This document shows positions 47,090 to 59,731 of a stretch of DNA of 64,000 nt, one piece after another. The stretch is taken from positions 3,973,001 through 4,037,000 of the forward strand of contig JAGTTD010000015.1 in NCBI GenBank assembly GCA_018398585.1, read 5' to 3'. The notes beneath the pieces are model-generated. The model was not told the DNA's origin and ran no database searches. It saw nothing but the letters and a program-made list of their open reading frames with translations. Positions within the stretch are counted from its first letter, which is position 1. Every line of letters starts with the position of its first letter. The DNA comes from Simmondsia chinensis (lineage: Eukaryota; Streptophyta; Magnoliopsida; Caryophyllales; Simmondsiaceae). Made by a program: the position numbers and the translations under genes.

Positions 47090-50000
47090 TCCAGTGTGCA
47101 AACCGCAAATGGGTTGTGGGACGCTCTAGAGGCATGGTACATGGCGGAAGACGCCACAAGTAAGAAATTTCTAGTTAGTCAGTTTAACAATTATAAAATG
47201 GTGGATGATCGCCCAGTTATGGAGCAATTCCATGAAGTTGAATGAATCTTAAATAACTTTAAGCAACACAACATGAATATGGACAACACCATCATTGTTT
47301 CTTCTTTGATTGACAAACTTCCCCCTTCTTGAAGAGACATTAAGAAGTCTCTCAAACACAAGAAAGACAAGTCAATCGAAGAATTGGCTAACCATTTGAG
47401 GATTGAGGAAGGTTACAGGTTACAGGACAATAGCAAGGACCACCCTGGTGACGTTGGAAAAATCAACGTTATAGAAGAAGGCCAGACAAGCTAGGGAGCC
47501 AAACGAACCGGACACTTCCATAAAAACTGGAACGAAAAGAAGACCAAATTGATCTGTCAGGAGTGTCACAAGCCCGGTCACCTAAGGAGGGGCTGCATCC
47601 ACCTTAAGAACAATAAGGGAAGGGGCATGATCATCGTAACAAAAATTCGAATGATAGGTTCGTGGCGATAATCTCAGAGATCAACCTAGTCGAGAGTGAT
47701 GACTCTTGGTGGGTTGACTCGGGGGCCACAAAACATGTGTGCAAAGACAAAGGTTTCTTTACGGACTTGGAACCCGTGAACAATAGAAATGTGTTGTTCA
47801 TGGGTAATAGAGGGGGTATACCAGTTAAGGGTAAGGGAAAAGTTGACATACTTTTTACTCCTGGCAAAATCCTTACCCTAACTAATGTGTACTACGCCCC
47901 GGATGTAAAGAAGAGCCTTGTGTCTAGTGGTCTACTTAATAGGTTCAGGTTCAAGTTGGTCTTCGAGGCCGACAACGTTGTATTGTCAAGAGGGGGGGGG
48001 GGGGGGGGGGGGGGGCGTCTTTGTTGGAAAAAGGTACCTGTGTAATTGTACGTTCAAACTGAATACTAATAATAAGATTAACAGTTCTGTTTATATGCTT
48101 AACTCTACTTATTTATGGCCTCATAGGTTAGGACATGTGAATTATCATAAAATGCGTGAAATGGCTAGTTCGATGTTGATACCGCATGTTGATAAAGTAG
48201 ATGATAAGTGCAAAACATGTATGCTAACGAAAATAACAAAGCTACCATTTTCGTTGGTACAACGAGAAACGAATTTGCTTGACTTGATACATAGTGATTT
48301 ATGTGACTTCAAAAGAACTCCCACCATTGGAGGAAAACAATACTTTATCACATTCATTGATGATTGTTCAAGATATTGTTATGTGTATCTAATCATTCAT
48401 AAAGATGAATCACTGCAAAAGTTTAAAGCATATAAGGCCGAAACAGAACTATGTTGTGAAACCTTCCTCAAACGAATTAGGTCAGACCGTGGTGATGAAT
48501 ACTATGACCCTAAGTATTTCGAATCCACCGGTATAGTGCATGACGTCACCGCACCTTACACGCCACAACAGAATGGCGTGGCTGAGTGGAAAAATCGGAC
48601 TCTAACTGAAATGGCTAACTCCATATTGTCATACTCCGGTCTCAACGAGGGTTTTTGGGTTGAGGCTATGTTAACAGCCTGTCACATATTAAATTATGTT
48701 CCAAGCAAGAAAAGTAAAATAACCCCATATGAACATTGGAACGGAAGACCCCCTGAGTTAAGTTATCTTAAAGTGTGGGGGTGTAGGGCAGTTGTTAGAG
48801 TTCCTAAACCTAAACGTAAAAAGTTAGGTGAAAAAGGCATCGATAGCATATTCGTTGGATATGCGCCACATAGTAAGGTGTATCAGTTCTATGTAATTGA
48901 GCCAAATGATTATGTCAGTGTTAATACGATAATAGAATCGAGAGATGCCGTCTTCAATGAGAATTGGTTTACCTCTATTCCGAGACCAAGGGACTATATA
49001 CCGGTTGATAACGACACACCAGTGTCGTATGGTGATGATGGTCACCACGAGAGGGAAAAAATCCCTAACATTACTCTAGAACTCCATAGGAGTAAGAGAG
49101 TAAGGAAAGAGAAATCTTTCGAAACGGACTTCTATACATTTTTGGTAGAAGGTTCAAGGAATGATGTGGACCCAGTGACACCACGATGTTATGTCTTGGA
49201 GGCTGACCCCATGACGTTTGATGAGGCTATGAAGTCTCATGATGCGTCCTTTGGGAGAGAGGTGATAAATGATGAGATGAATGCCACCATGGGCAATAAT
49301 ACCTGGATATTAGTGGATTTTCCACAAGGTAGTAGGCCGACTGGGTGTAAATGGATCTTCAAAAAGAAGATGAAAATAGATGGAACTATAGATAGGTTCA
49401 AAGCCCTATTGGTTGCTAAAGGGTTTACCTAAAAATATGGGTTAGACTACTTTGACACCTATGCCCTGGTGGCGAGGATATCGACGATAAGAGTTCCAAT
49501 TGCTCTTGCCTCTATCTATAAACTCGTAATTCACCAAATGAATGTAAAAGCGGCATTCCAAAATGGTGAATTAGAAGAGGAGGTGTACATGAAACAATTG
49601 AAAGGTTTTGTTGTACCGGGCCAAGAGAAGAAGGTATGTAAACTCATACGCTTTCTGTATGGGCTAAAACAAGCCCCAAAACAATGGCATCAAAAGTTTG
49701 ATGGTGTTGTTCTGAACAACGGATTCATGATAAATGAATCGAACAAATGTGTCTGTAGTAAGTTCGAGAATGGAAAAGGTGTCATGATTTGTTTGTATGT
49801 CGATGACATGCTCTTATTCTGTATGGATTTGGAACAAGTAGAAAAAAACTAAAAGGTTTCTCTCTGAGAACTTTGCTATGAAAGATATGGGTGAAGTTGA
49901 GGTAATCCTTGGTCCAAGGATTGTAAGGGATGGAGATTCCATAACCTTGACACAGTCTCACTATGTTAAAAGTGTGTTGAAGAAATTTAGCAATGGGGCA

Positions 50001-50598
50001 TGTGCACCGGTGTTCACACCGATGGACCCTAGTGTGAAGCTTGTACCAAATAGGGGCCCTCCTATTTTACAGTTGGATTATGCCCGAGTCATTGGATGTC
50101 TTATGTACGCCATGACAAGCACGAGGCCTGATATTGCCTATGCTGTTGGAAGGCTAAGTAGATATACTAGCAATCCGCGTAAGGAATATTGTCATGCAAT
50201 TTATAGAGTACTGAAGTATCTTAAGAGTACCATAAACTATGGTATTTCTTATGTAGGGTGTCCCTCTATTTTGGAGGGATATTCTGACGCCAGTTGGATC
50301 TCCCATGTGGAGTGGATGGGTTTTCTTACTCAGTGGACGTGCGGTTTCTTGGGGTTCCAAGAAACATACCTGTATTTCTGATTCTACGATGGCGGTAGAG
50401 TTTATAGCTCTTGCTTCCGCAGCTAAAGAAGCCGAATGGTTAAAGGGTCTCTTGTACAAGCTTCCTTTGTGGCCTAAGTGGATCTCACCGGTATCTATCC
50501 ATTGCGATAGTCAGGCTACGCTTTCTAAAGCGTATAGTGAGGTGTACGATGGAAGGTCTAAACACATTGGTGTGAGACATAGTATAATTTCATTATAA
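47090..50598 (+). pseudogene. copia D gag-pol remnant
   Basis: Gag 'ANGLWDALEAWYMAEDATSKK' starts near 47100, with stops near 47244 and 47330. A zinc knuckle CQECHKPGHLRRGC lies near 47557-47598, in another frame from the preceding gag. Protease has WWVDSGATKHVC (near 47708). A 24-G run at 47992-48015 interrupts the frame. Integrase has LIHSDLCD, RSDRGDEY and NGVAEWKNR. The next frame ends with a TAA in place of the expected Gln codon after 'GFT' (49430). RT has HQMNVKAAFQNGELEEEVYMKQ and LYVDDMLLF. There is a stop near 49850, a further frameshift near 50320, and RNase H with HCDSQATLSKA. It is inactive. Confidence 0.88.
47992..48015 (+). repeat. 24-nt poly-G run inside copia D
   Basis: Twenty-four consecutive G residues sit where related elements have a short G-rich codon run. 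It shifts the frame between the protease region and integrase. Confidence 0.9.
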
Positions 50599-50600
50599 CC

Positions 50601-51270
50601 GTTTACAGTACATTTCAGAGTTGCCTAGATTTGAGTCCAATGGAGAAAATGCTTTTGAGAAGCTACAATAGTCAATATGATTCACTCAATTATATCAGAG
50701 AAAGCTTAGAAACGCCAAATAAATGGAGGACACAATCATAAGAAACTATCAAAATTGATTATTAGATTGAGAATTCCAGAACATATTATTATTCAAAAAC
50801 AAAACCACCAAAGTATGAATTAGAACTTGCTTCATGCATCCTACTAACAGAAGTTGCGGCATCAAAGATTTAGAATACAATAAATCGAAAAGACTTACCG
50901 TAATTGAGGGAGAAGTGTATGCTTGAGCATGATTAGAGATGATCAAGAAGAAATCAGCATTAATCTTGGGCTTTAGAGAATGAATGTGAAAAGAGAGAAG
51001 AAGATAAGTACTCCATACCAATTAACAGCCTCTGATCACACTAATTGAGAAAAACTGAAGCACCAATTTGAGCATAGAGACGAAAGAGATATTAGAGCAA
51101 TAAGATGAAAATTACGAACAAAGATAAGCAGAAATGATAGCAGGGAGACAAGAGTATCATGCGCGTCGATTTTTCGAGACAAATTTTTTCTTTCAATAAA
51201 GATGAGGATTGAGCAAAGCGTAGGGTTTGTTGAGTGGAATCAATAACATTCGACTCAACCAAATTTCATG
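50601..51270. other. Intergenic, no gene seen
   Basis: No credible coding frame. It separates copia D from intron-1-like sequence of gene C, which becomes recognisable from about 51270 by its match to 40370-40450. Confidence 0.45.
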
Positions 51271-51871
51271 ACATTATGCAGACTTGTTTGAATCAATAAC
51301 ACTCAATTACATAATGACAGGTCGAGAGATTTATTAACTTAATTATATTATCAGCGGAGTTGGTGAAGTAAAACTTTATAATCAAGAGATCTGCTAATTA
51401 GGATAATGTTAGTTTCATTCAATTTTGTTATGGACATTTTGACAAAGAGACTCCCTCCGTTCATGGCATGACTTTTAGTATTATTTGATCATTTGCTTTT
51501 CATGGGTCTATTTTTCCACCTTGTATTCCTTATCATCATTCCTTTACTTTATGAGGATTTTCTCCTCTATGTTGTGCTAATTGTGTGGAGCATGGTTTTT
51601 AAATATTAAGTATCCATAGAGGGGAACACGCAGGTTTTCAATCGGTCTTTTAAGTGCACAAAGGTCTATGCGTCGTTACCAATACCCCTCCAACGTTTGT
51701 AATGGAAGTTAATTTAGACTCAAAGGCCCCTGTTACTCTTCCTTGAAAAAGTCAAGTCCCTCAATGCAAGCCCAATCAGCCAAGCACAACAAATCTTTGT
51801 GTTATGCTTTTTTTATATTATCTTTTCAGTTTTACTAAAGTACTTCCTACTCATGAAAAAAAAATTCAAAG

Positions 51872-54012
51872 TTGGTAACCACGTAGTGAGCAATAGATTG
51901 ATAGAAACATTCAAGGTAGAGACACAAGAGTGGTTCAATAAGCCAAGGGAAGAGAAGCAAAAGTATTGGCAAACCCCAACAGAGATAGAAGGTTTTGCAC
52001 AGGCTTTTGTTGTGTCGCATGACCAATTGATTTGGCGGACTCCTCTTTCATGACAACTCACACGACCCATTTGAGAAAGCCTCACTTGCTCCCCATGATC
52101 CCTCTTCCTTACATTATTTTTTAAGTTTAAGGTTTAGGTAGATGAAATAAGTAAGAACTGAGCTTAATGTGCTTCGAGTTGAGGTTGTTGGGGATGTTTA
52201 ATTTCATCGTGGGGAATTTGTCCTACATAGAAATTGCAAAGGCTCAACCAGCTCATCCTCGCCCATTTCTATCCACACAGCACATCAGGATAAAAGAGTA
52301 AAATAGCTCTCAAATAAAAGAGAGTTGAACTCTAAGAAGACAAGACAAAACCATAACTTAAAAGCACAGAAGAGATACCAAAAAGTTGCACAAATGAAGC
52401 AAACTAGAGAACTTTTAAAAAAAAACTAGATGGTGAAAACATATAAAAATTCGGAGCATGAGATTTGCGGTTCGAAACTCATTCTCTTCATTCCTATTAA
52501 AGTTGGTATCTTATGGGGGTAGAATGAGCTTGGTGGGTCATATGTGCACACCTTGACCAGTTGGGTTAGACCAAGGGAGTGTGCTTCTTATGGTGTGGTG
52601 TAACTTGCTAAATTTATTTTGTCTGTTTTGACTAAATGATCTCTGTGACATTTTCCCTTGATCAGGTAAATTTTTTTACTCATTCCTTATTCTTCTAAGA
52701 GTGCTAGTATTTGTTAGGACTTTCCCTATTTTATTATCAAAGGAACTATTAGGTTCGTATAGATTAAGCAATGTAACACAAACTTGGTTTGCATTTTTAC
52801 TTGTTTAGAGCTATGACATTCAAGCCTAAGAGTGGATGATTTTGTTGTCAATGTCGGTGACACCTTGGAGGTACAAGTACAACATATACATGTAAATGAG
52901 CTAAGCCCTCACCCTAATATTTAGGCTCAAGGTTCAACCTTTCGATTTTTAACTTAGCTCGGACATAGTCGGAAGCTCGCCAACACGTGAAACTTTGAGC
53001 TCATGCTTGGCACTTAATAAGCTCAGTTGAGGTAGGCTTTATTAAGCTTGCACCCGGTTCGACAAACTTCGGGCTAAGCTTGTCTTATATAAGCTTGTTT
53101 AAGCTGACCTAGGCTCATTCTTTTCACAAATACACACATTCAAGAGCATAGATTATATTAAAATTAGCTCATTTGGGCTCATAATATGCTCGGGTTTCAT
53201 TAAACTTGGGCCGGACTCATTATGGTAAAATATAGAGGCTCAACTTGGAGCTAGAAATGAGCCAAACATTTCACCTTTTAGACAGCTTGACTCGTTTACG
53301 GCCCTAATACAACTACTCTACTACAAAGTCGTCCATTTTATAAATTCTCAACTAATCAAGTAATTTGTCCATAATTTTATTTAGTGATTGAGTTTAAAAA
53401 ATTTGAATGCACTTACAATGATAGGTCCATTTGACGCACACTTACTGAGTTAATACTAATGAGTTCCGATAAAAAACAATTCGGGGTGGGTCTATATACT
53501 ATACTCACTTCAAACCCCATGACGTTATACTGCAACACTAAAATAGAAGATTGTCATTAAAAATCCAACTTATAACTTAAGCATTGGACTATTGTTCAAA
53601 GTTAAAACATAGCAGTCCTAAGCTATTCATACTTAAACCAAGCTTATCATATTCATAACTTGGCTCACCAGCATTTATTTTATTGAATCATTTTCATTTT
53701 GAACTCGTCCTAAATTCATTAAACCTGACTCGAGCACGTACAAATAATTGATATGTACGTTGATGACAGATATTAACGAATGGGATATACCAGAGCATTG
53801 AGCATCGAGCAGTAGTAAATTTGAAAATGGCGAGGCTCTCGGTGGCCCCATTCTACATCGCAGGAGTAGACATGGAAATTGGGCCAGCCTCGACTTTAGT
53901 GACACTACAAACTCCGGCAAGTTTTAAGAGAATCCACCACAATGAATACTGGAGTGGCTTGCTTGCTCGCGAACTCGATGTTAAATCATACCTTGACACC
54001 CATAGGATTTAA
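51872..54012 (+). pseudogene. 2OG-Fe(II) dioxygenase paralog C, relic
   Basis: Intron 1 sequence from about 51270 and the exon 2 relic (51872-52113) align with gene B. Early in exon 2 a base is lost ('ttggtaaccacg' for 'ttggtaaaccatg'). The exon 2 donor is destroyed (ttacatta for ttacaggt). Of exon 3 only the last 36 nt remain (52835-52870, DDFVVNVGDTLE) with the donor GT; about 620 bp including the H-x-D ligands are gone. Exon 4 (53770-54012) is fully open for 80 codons with AG before it, keeps H of EHR and R-x-S (MARLSV), and ends in TAA. Exon 1 was not found. Exon 4 is clearly more diverged from gene B than gene A is, so this is the oldest paralog. Confidence 0.87.
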
Positions 54013-54959
54013 TATCCTTCATCATGTCCAATGATATTATCAAATGACTAAGTTAAATTTGGTGTAGTTTTTTGTTTTTTATTTTAGATTTTTGAGGAAT
54101 TAAAATCAGGGTTATAAAATAAGTTTTCTCATTTTAATTTTTAATTCGTTTTTGATCTTGAAAAACTTATGAATACTATAAATAAAAGTTCAAAATAAGA
54201 GAGAAATTATTTTGAAAATATGGATTCTATTTCTAAAAATTGAAAATAATAAATAGAAAATACAACCAAATAAAAAAGCCATTAGATTGTATTCTCTGTT
54301 AGTTTCATAGTATTTTTTTGTTCTAGTTGTAATATGATGTACTTTGTATTGACGTCCCTTAAGCTATGCGTGGGCTATTAGCTACCAATTAATAGCTGAT
54401 TGAGTATCTATTAGCGGTTAGCTGATAGATAGATAGTTGTATTGCAATATTTGGTATATATAATTAACCGTTGTAATTTGATGATTTTTGTAAATTGATA
54501 TAAATGGACATGAATAATAAAAGACCATATTTAATAAAATAAATGAGTGCTTTTATTATAAGGTTGCCTAACATTTCATAAATCATTTGCAATAGGCGCA
54601 CGAATATTACATCAACTTACCACTCTCACCAACATTTTTTACATCCATGGAATTTCCCAGTTCAAATGAAAATGAATAAGATGGTATCTAATTAGGGTTC
54701 TTATAAAGCACAACAAAAGTCAGATCATCTAAAGAATAAAATTCGGATATAGTTATGTACGGCACATGGTGTTTTACTAAGAACACGCCTGAATTGCAGG
54801 TGCAGTTCCAAAAAACTACCTAATTCTTCTCATGTCATTGTCGCATGCTTAACAAATTACTTTTTATGTCATGGACATAAAAGACATTTGGGATATTCTT
54901 AATATTATCTTGTTTATTCTTGATATAAACAAATTATTTTCCCATAACATTTACTTAGA
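54013..54959. other. 3' flank of gene C and intergenic
   Basis: Mostly AT-rich and non-coding. At 54380-54470 a cluster of TAGCTGAT/TAGCTACC/AGCTGATAG words resembles the subterminal repeats of hAT-like MITEs, but no ends were found. From about 54820 it matches 19180 onward. Confidence 0.4.
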
Positions 54960-55340
54960 ATGATCTTTTTTTCCGATAATTAGCGACAAAGTCGTAGTAC
55001 AAAATAGGTCACTTGTACAAGTGAGGCCTTAATGAACCCGTATAAAAGTAGGAGTAAGATAAAATAATCAATAGATAACCAATAAAACAAGATTGTAGGT
55101 TAGAAAGAAAAAGGCAAGAAGAATCAAATAGGCATTATATGGCGGCATCCCCACTGGATGAGACCCGGTGTAGGGGAAGTCATCGAACCTTATCAATGCT
55201 GAGGAGAGAATGACAGAGGTCTGGTCCAACTACATCCCTAGTCCATCCTCGCACCAAGTTTTTTCCCAAGCTCCCACTCTCAAAATCTTAGAATGATCTC
55301 TACAATCGTAATCGAGTGAAAATCTTCATTTAAAATGAGA
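54960..55340 (-). mobile_element. LINE-like fragment, minus strand (copy 4)
   Basis: Matches 19310-19700, starting with 'ataattagcgacaaagtcg' after a T-run. The conserved peptide region is shortened here. Confidence 0.5.
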
Positions 55341-56019
55341 AAAGAGCAACTTATTACTACAAATATGATCGATGCAACCTGTGTTATGTTTGGTTCAAGC
55401 TCATTCTCCTTGCCATGGTACGTGATTATGAGTGTTTCTTGTTTTTTTTTTTTTTTTTTTTTCTATGTAAAACTGGATGGCTCTTCACTCCTTTCCTTAT
55501 TTTTATAAAGTTCAGTATAGCATTTAGAACGATGGTGACCATTATACATCTAAAGCACTCAACTTTTGATTTGTCATAATATTGTTTACCATGTCCTTTA
55601 CTGATATTTAAAAATTGATAGTAAGAAACTTGAAATTTTGAATGCCGGTTTCCACCCCCATTTGCCTCTCTGTTCTCTTTCTCGACCTCTACCTCTACCT
55701 CAACGATTTCCTCTTAAACTTCAGTATTCAATAAAGATTGAAGCTTTCAAATTCAGCGTTGGTGATGCTGCACATTCATCTTTTGCTAAGAGCATTGTAG
55801 CTTATTAGTTGAGAGTTTATAAATCTTATTTGATTCTCAACTAAACAAACAAAATAGTCAACTTCGACATCATTGATCAAGGAGTCTTCTTAACTTGGGG
55901 GACATTAGTGATATGGTTGGAACTTAATTTGGTATGCTAGCGCAACAAGTTGGCAGCGATAATTAGCATGGCTTCTTGTAAATGAAACGATAATCCAATT
56001 TTCCATTTACTTTTGTGTC

Positions 56020-56755
56020 TACCTGGATCGCGTAAAAAAGTCGTAAGACTCGCGTCAAACTCGGGTATGATAGGTAGAATCGGTGTAGAATCTATAGGAT
56101 CGCCGATTCTACACTGATTCTACTGAGTCAATAATAAAAAAATAATATATTTGAGGTCTGCCGCCGATTCTACACTGATTCTATACTGATTCTACAGATT
56201 CTACATATTATTTTTTAACTTATTTTTTCAGCTTTTTTTTAAAAAAAATATTCCCATTCCCTCTTCCCCCTTCTCAAGTTTTCCCCTCCCCTTCCCCTTC
56301 CCTTTTCCCCTCCCATAACCTAACCCTAATCATTTTATCTCACCATACTCTTCACTTATCTTCACCGATAGCCCTAGCCACCACCGATTGCTGCCAACTG
56401 ACGTCAACCAAATGCCCTAACCGACCATCGAGGTCTGACACCGATCCACGGGCCACATACAAGCAAATTTTCTTTTTGGGTAAATCACTAATTTTTGTTC
56501 AATTTCTTACTCTTTTGACATATTGAGTTACTTGAATAATTATTTTGATTTCCATTTTGTTTATTTTAAGCTTGTTTTTTTGACTTTTTCTTTTTTTATG
56601 TTCTTTATTATTTATTTGAGGCTTGCAATGCGATTTTTGTGGATACAAGTTATTATTTTACACATGCAGTAGAATTTTATGATTCTCGATCCGATTCTAT
56701 GATCCCGATCTTGAGATCCCCTCAACAATCCTACATAGAATGTCGATTCTGATAA
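56020..56755. repeat. Insertion rich in GATTCTAC repeats
   Basis: Absent from the S copy at 20050-20110. It holds several direct and inverted copies of 'gattctacactgattctac' and 'gatccgattctatgatcc' near both ends. The middle is C-rich, including 'ccataacctaaccctaat'. No ORF; the class is unknown. Confidence 0.55.
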
Positions 56756-56890
56756 CCGTGTGTATATATATGATTGTATGTGTATTTTTACTTACATTTT
56801 TATACATATATATTGAAGATGTGAATTTTATGTATTATATATTATGTATTATATATTAGTATACATAATATTTTTTTAGGTGGGGCCCTA

Positions 56891-59731
56891 TGAGAGTGTA
56901 TATTATTGAATGATATAAAGAGGTGAATACAAGAGCCTTTATATACGTAAACACAAATGAGACAAAAGACCAGCACTACCCATTGTTTTACATATGTCAT
57001 AAGGTACAACAGTAAAAGTAAGGAAACACTAGACTAACCCTAGTACTAGTAAGACTTCTAGAATGTTGGTCTAATATACCCCCTCAAGCTGAGCGGGATG
57101 GTAACACGCGAAGATTGGTCATGTGTTGCAAGAAGCGATTAGCTGCGAGCCCCTTGGTTAAAATGTCAGCAACCTGTTTTGTTATTGAAGTGTAGTGCAC
57201 TTGAAGATCACCCTCGAGGACTTTTTCCCGAATGTAGTGAAAATCAATATCAACGTGTTTTCGTCGATCGTTAGATACCTAATTTGAGGCAAGGTAGGAA
57301 GTGGAGACATTGTCACAGTATATGAGTATCGGTCTTGGGTGGCGAATGTATTAATTGAAGAGGCATGGTAGTGTTATGATATGCTTGTTCAAATGGTAGT
57401 TTCTTAGATTTCCCTAGGCAACAAGAAACACATTTATTGAAAAACTTAACATCCGGACAAAAATGTTGTTCACATAAAGTATCAAGAACAGTGCTTCCTG
57501 GATGCCCTAGTTGCTGATGCCATAATTCGACATTGTTGACTCGTGTTATGAGGCCAACGTTGTGCAATGAGAAATTATATAGAGGACCGTTACTGGGCAC
57601 TTGTAAAAGCGGTGTCTCGTAGCTTTGTCCTTAACACAGAAAGAAGTGGAATCAAATTCAACCCTACATCTATTGTCATGACACAATTATTTATTACAGA
57701 GTAAGTTATGTGTAAGTTTGGGTACTAGCATGACATTGTGTAGTTTAAGCGGGGTTTTAGGTATTGTTGTGGAGTTCATGTGTGTTACAGGTAGTAAAGC
57801 TCCATTCCCACAAGAAAACCCTTATGACCAGAATAAGGAAGAAGATTAGAGAGAATACCTGGATATGGCATCATATGGTTAGAGGCACTGGAGTCAGGGT
57901 ACCAATTGTAATCGCGGTTCTTCAATAGCCATGGCAACAAGTGATTGACTGGGATCGGGAAAGGAGGCCGTGTTAAGATGATGATGGCAAGCAACTGCAG
58001 TATGTCCAATCTGAGAGCAAATCTGGCAAAATTGGGAAGCGGGTCCGAGCACACCTGCGTTAGAGTGAAAGGGGGGACCGATTGGGGGTCGGATTGTGTA
58101 AGGAGTACTAGGAGGGGGAGGGGCATTTTAGGTGTGGGAACCGTGGGGGTGGGCCGGCTATTTACTGCCCCGACCACCACGGCTGCCACAGCCCCGGTTG
58201 TGGCCCCGTCCTTGACCGCGTCCACCATGGCCGGAATTGGGCTGATTGGGTTGCCCAAGAGCAACCATAGCATGAGCCTGGTCAGTGTTGGGTCACCCAG
58301 AATTGATGTTAAAGCAGCGTCTTCATTGAGAAGGGCAGATTTTAATTCGTCATACAAATAAAGTTTTGAAGTTTAGAGAGAAAAAGTCGCAAAAGCAACA
58401 TAATCAAGGGGTAAGCTATGAATAGCAAAGTGTCGGAATTCTCTAGCAGAAACGGGTGAGTCAATGGCAGCTAAGTCGTCCATAATTAATTTTAATTCAG
58501 AGAGAAAAACATCCATTGTTTTGCCATCTTTATGGCGATTAATAAGTTGGGTTCGGAGGTCATACTCCTTAGCTATGGAGCGATCACGAAAACGTTTAGC
58601 CAAGGCTTCCCACATGGCTTTTGAGATTGGATGACGTACAGTGTCATTTATAAGTGAACGAGAAAGGGTTGCGGCTATGCAAGATCGAAGACTTTGAATT
58701 ATGCGTAGCCAAGTAGTATAATCCGGGTTGGGATAGGTTGATCCGTTAGGGTGATTTATATGGGCGTAGGGACATGGATAATATCCATCAATGAACCTGA
58801 ATAACTGGTGAGCAAGCAGTAACATGTTGAACTGTTCACGCCATCAGGGGTAATCAGTGGTCGTTTCAAGTTTAAATTTAACAATGCTAGGGATATTAGA
58901 TAATGGAATTACAATTGGGAAAGAGTGGTGATTATACATATTAGGATTCATGAAATTAGGGTTTGTTAAGGGGTTGGGGAGAAGAGGAAGGGGTGCAAGA
59001 GGAGCCAGGGAGAAGGACGAGGGAGCACCACCCGCACTGGTGGGCTACCACCAAGGAGGGTGGCGTCGGGGAACTTAGGTTCGGTGGCGGAGAGAGAAAA
59101 CGCAGAGAAAAGTGAGGGGGTAGTGGGATGCTCAAGTTAAGTGCTTGGTTCAATGTTGACCTCCCAATTGGTGGTGGAGTACCAGAGATCTAGCGACACC
59201 GGTATCGACCGATTGAGGGAAAGAGATGCCGGAGGTGATGGGTCCGACAATGGGGTTGTTGGCCACCACTAGCGGGGCAGCAACACCTGTGGCTGCAGAT
59301 GTGGCTCCAGCATGGGGGGTGCCGGCCTCCACCATGGCCTGGGTACCACCGAGAGAAGGGGACGGGGAGGAAGAGAGGACACTTGCGTACGATCGATTTG
59401 GGTTAGATGCCATTGCTCAAGTTATAATAAAAAACGTAAAAACAATATACAAGCAAGAGAAATCAACATAGAAAAAAAAAAGAGCAGCGAAAAAAGGAAA
59501 AAATTGAAAAAGAAGAACTAAATCAGAGAGATGGCTTTGATACCATGAGAATGCATATTATTGAATGATATAAAGAAGTGAATACAAAAGCCTTTTATAT
59601 AGGAAAACACACATGAGACAAAGACCAACATTACCTCTGGGATTACTTAAGTCAAAATTTAAAACAGTAAAAGTAAGGAAATCCTAGACTAACCTTAGCA
59701 CTAGTAAGACTTCTAGAATGTTGGTTTAATA
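56891..59731 (-). mobile_element. Internally deleted Ty1/copia element E
   Basis: The 2841-bp element has 186-bp LTRs at 56891-57076 and 59546-59731, about 87% identical by eye. On the minus strand the primer-binding site TGGTATCAAAGC lies at 59534-59545 and the polypurine tract at 57077-57089. Flanks cccta and ccata fit a 5-bp target duplication with one mismatch, and the empty site is at 20305-20312. A deletion near 57330 joins the start of integrase to RNase H, removing the integrase core and all RT. It is related to element A and has TA...CA ends when read on the minus strand. Confidence 0.92.
57077..59413 (-). pseudogene. copia E gag-protease with RNase H tail
   Basis: On the minus strand the ATG at 59413 opens gag with a Ser/Pro-rich start like that of element A (MASNPNRSYAS). 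The frame breaks near 59150 and 58960. The gag core follows (58825-58373), then a frame change, the zinc knuckle CQICSQIGHTAVAC (near 58005-58050) and protease PDSSASNHM, where D-S-G is D-S-S. The pre-integrase part LWHQQLGHPG...CVSCCLGKS reaches LIHS near 57331. The frame then meets the RNase H tail (YCDNVSTSYLA, QVADILTKG) across the deletion junction. No RT is left. It is inactive. Confidence 0.88.

Larger units (their letters stand above)
47040..50600 (+). mobile_element. LTR-less Ty1/copia remnant D
   Basis: Collinear gag, protease, integrase, RT and RNase H pieces were found, but no LTR, primer-binding site or polypurine tract. RNase H breaks off near 50600. It differs from elements A, C, R and E. 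It sits between genes B and C, where exon 1 of gene C would be expected to lie upstream. Confidence 0.85.

Noticed and set aside
53675..53920. 81-codon minus-strand frame
   Set aside because: It overlaps exon 4 of dioxygenase relic C in antisense and has no recognisable features.
57945..58361. 138-codon plus-strand open frame
   Set aside because: It is antisense to the gag zinc-knuckle and Gly-rich region of copia E, which reads on the minus strand.
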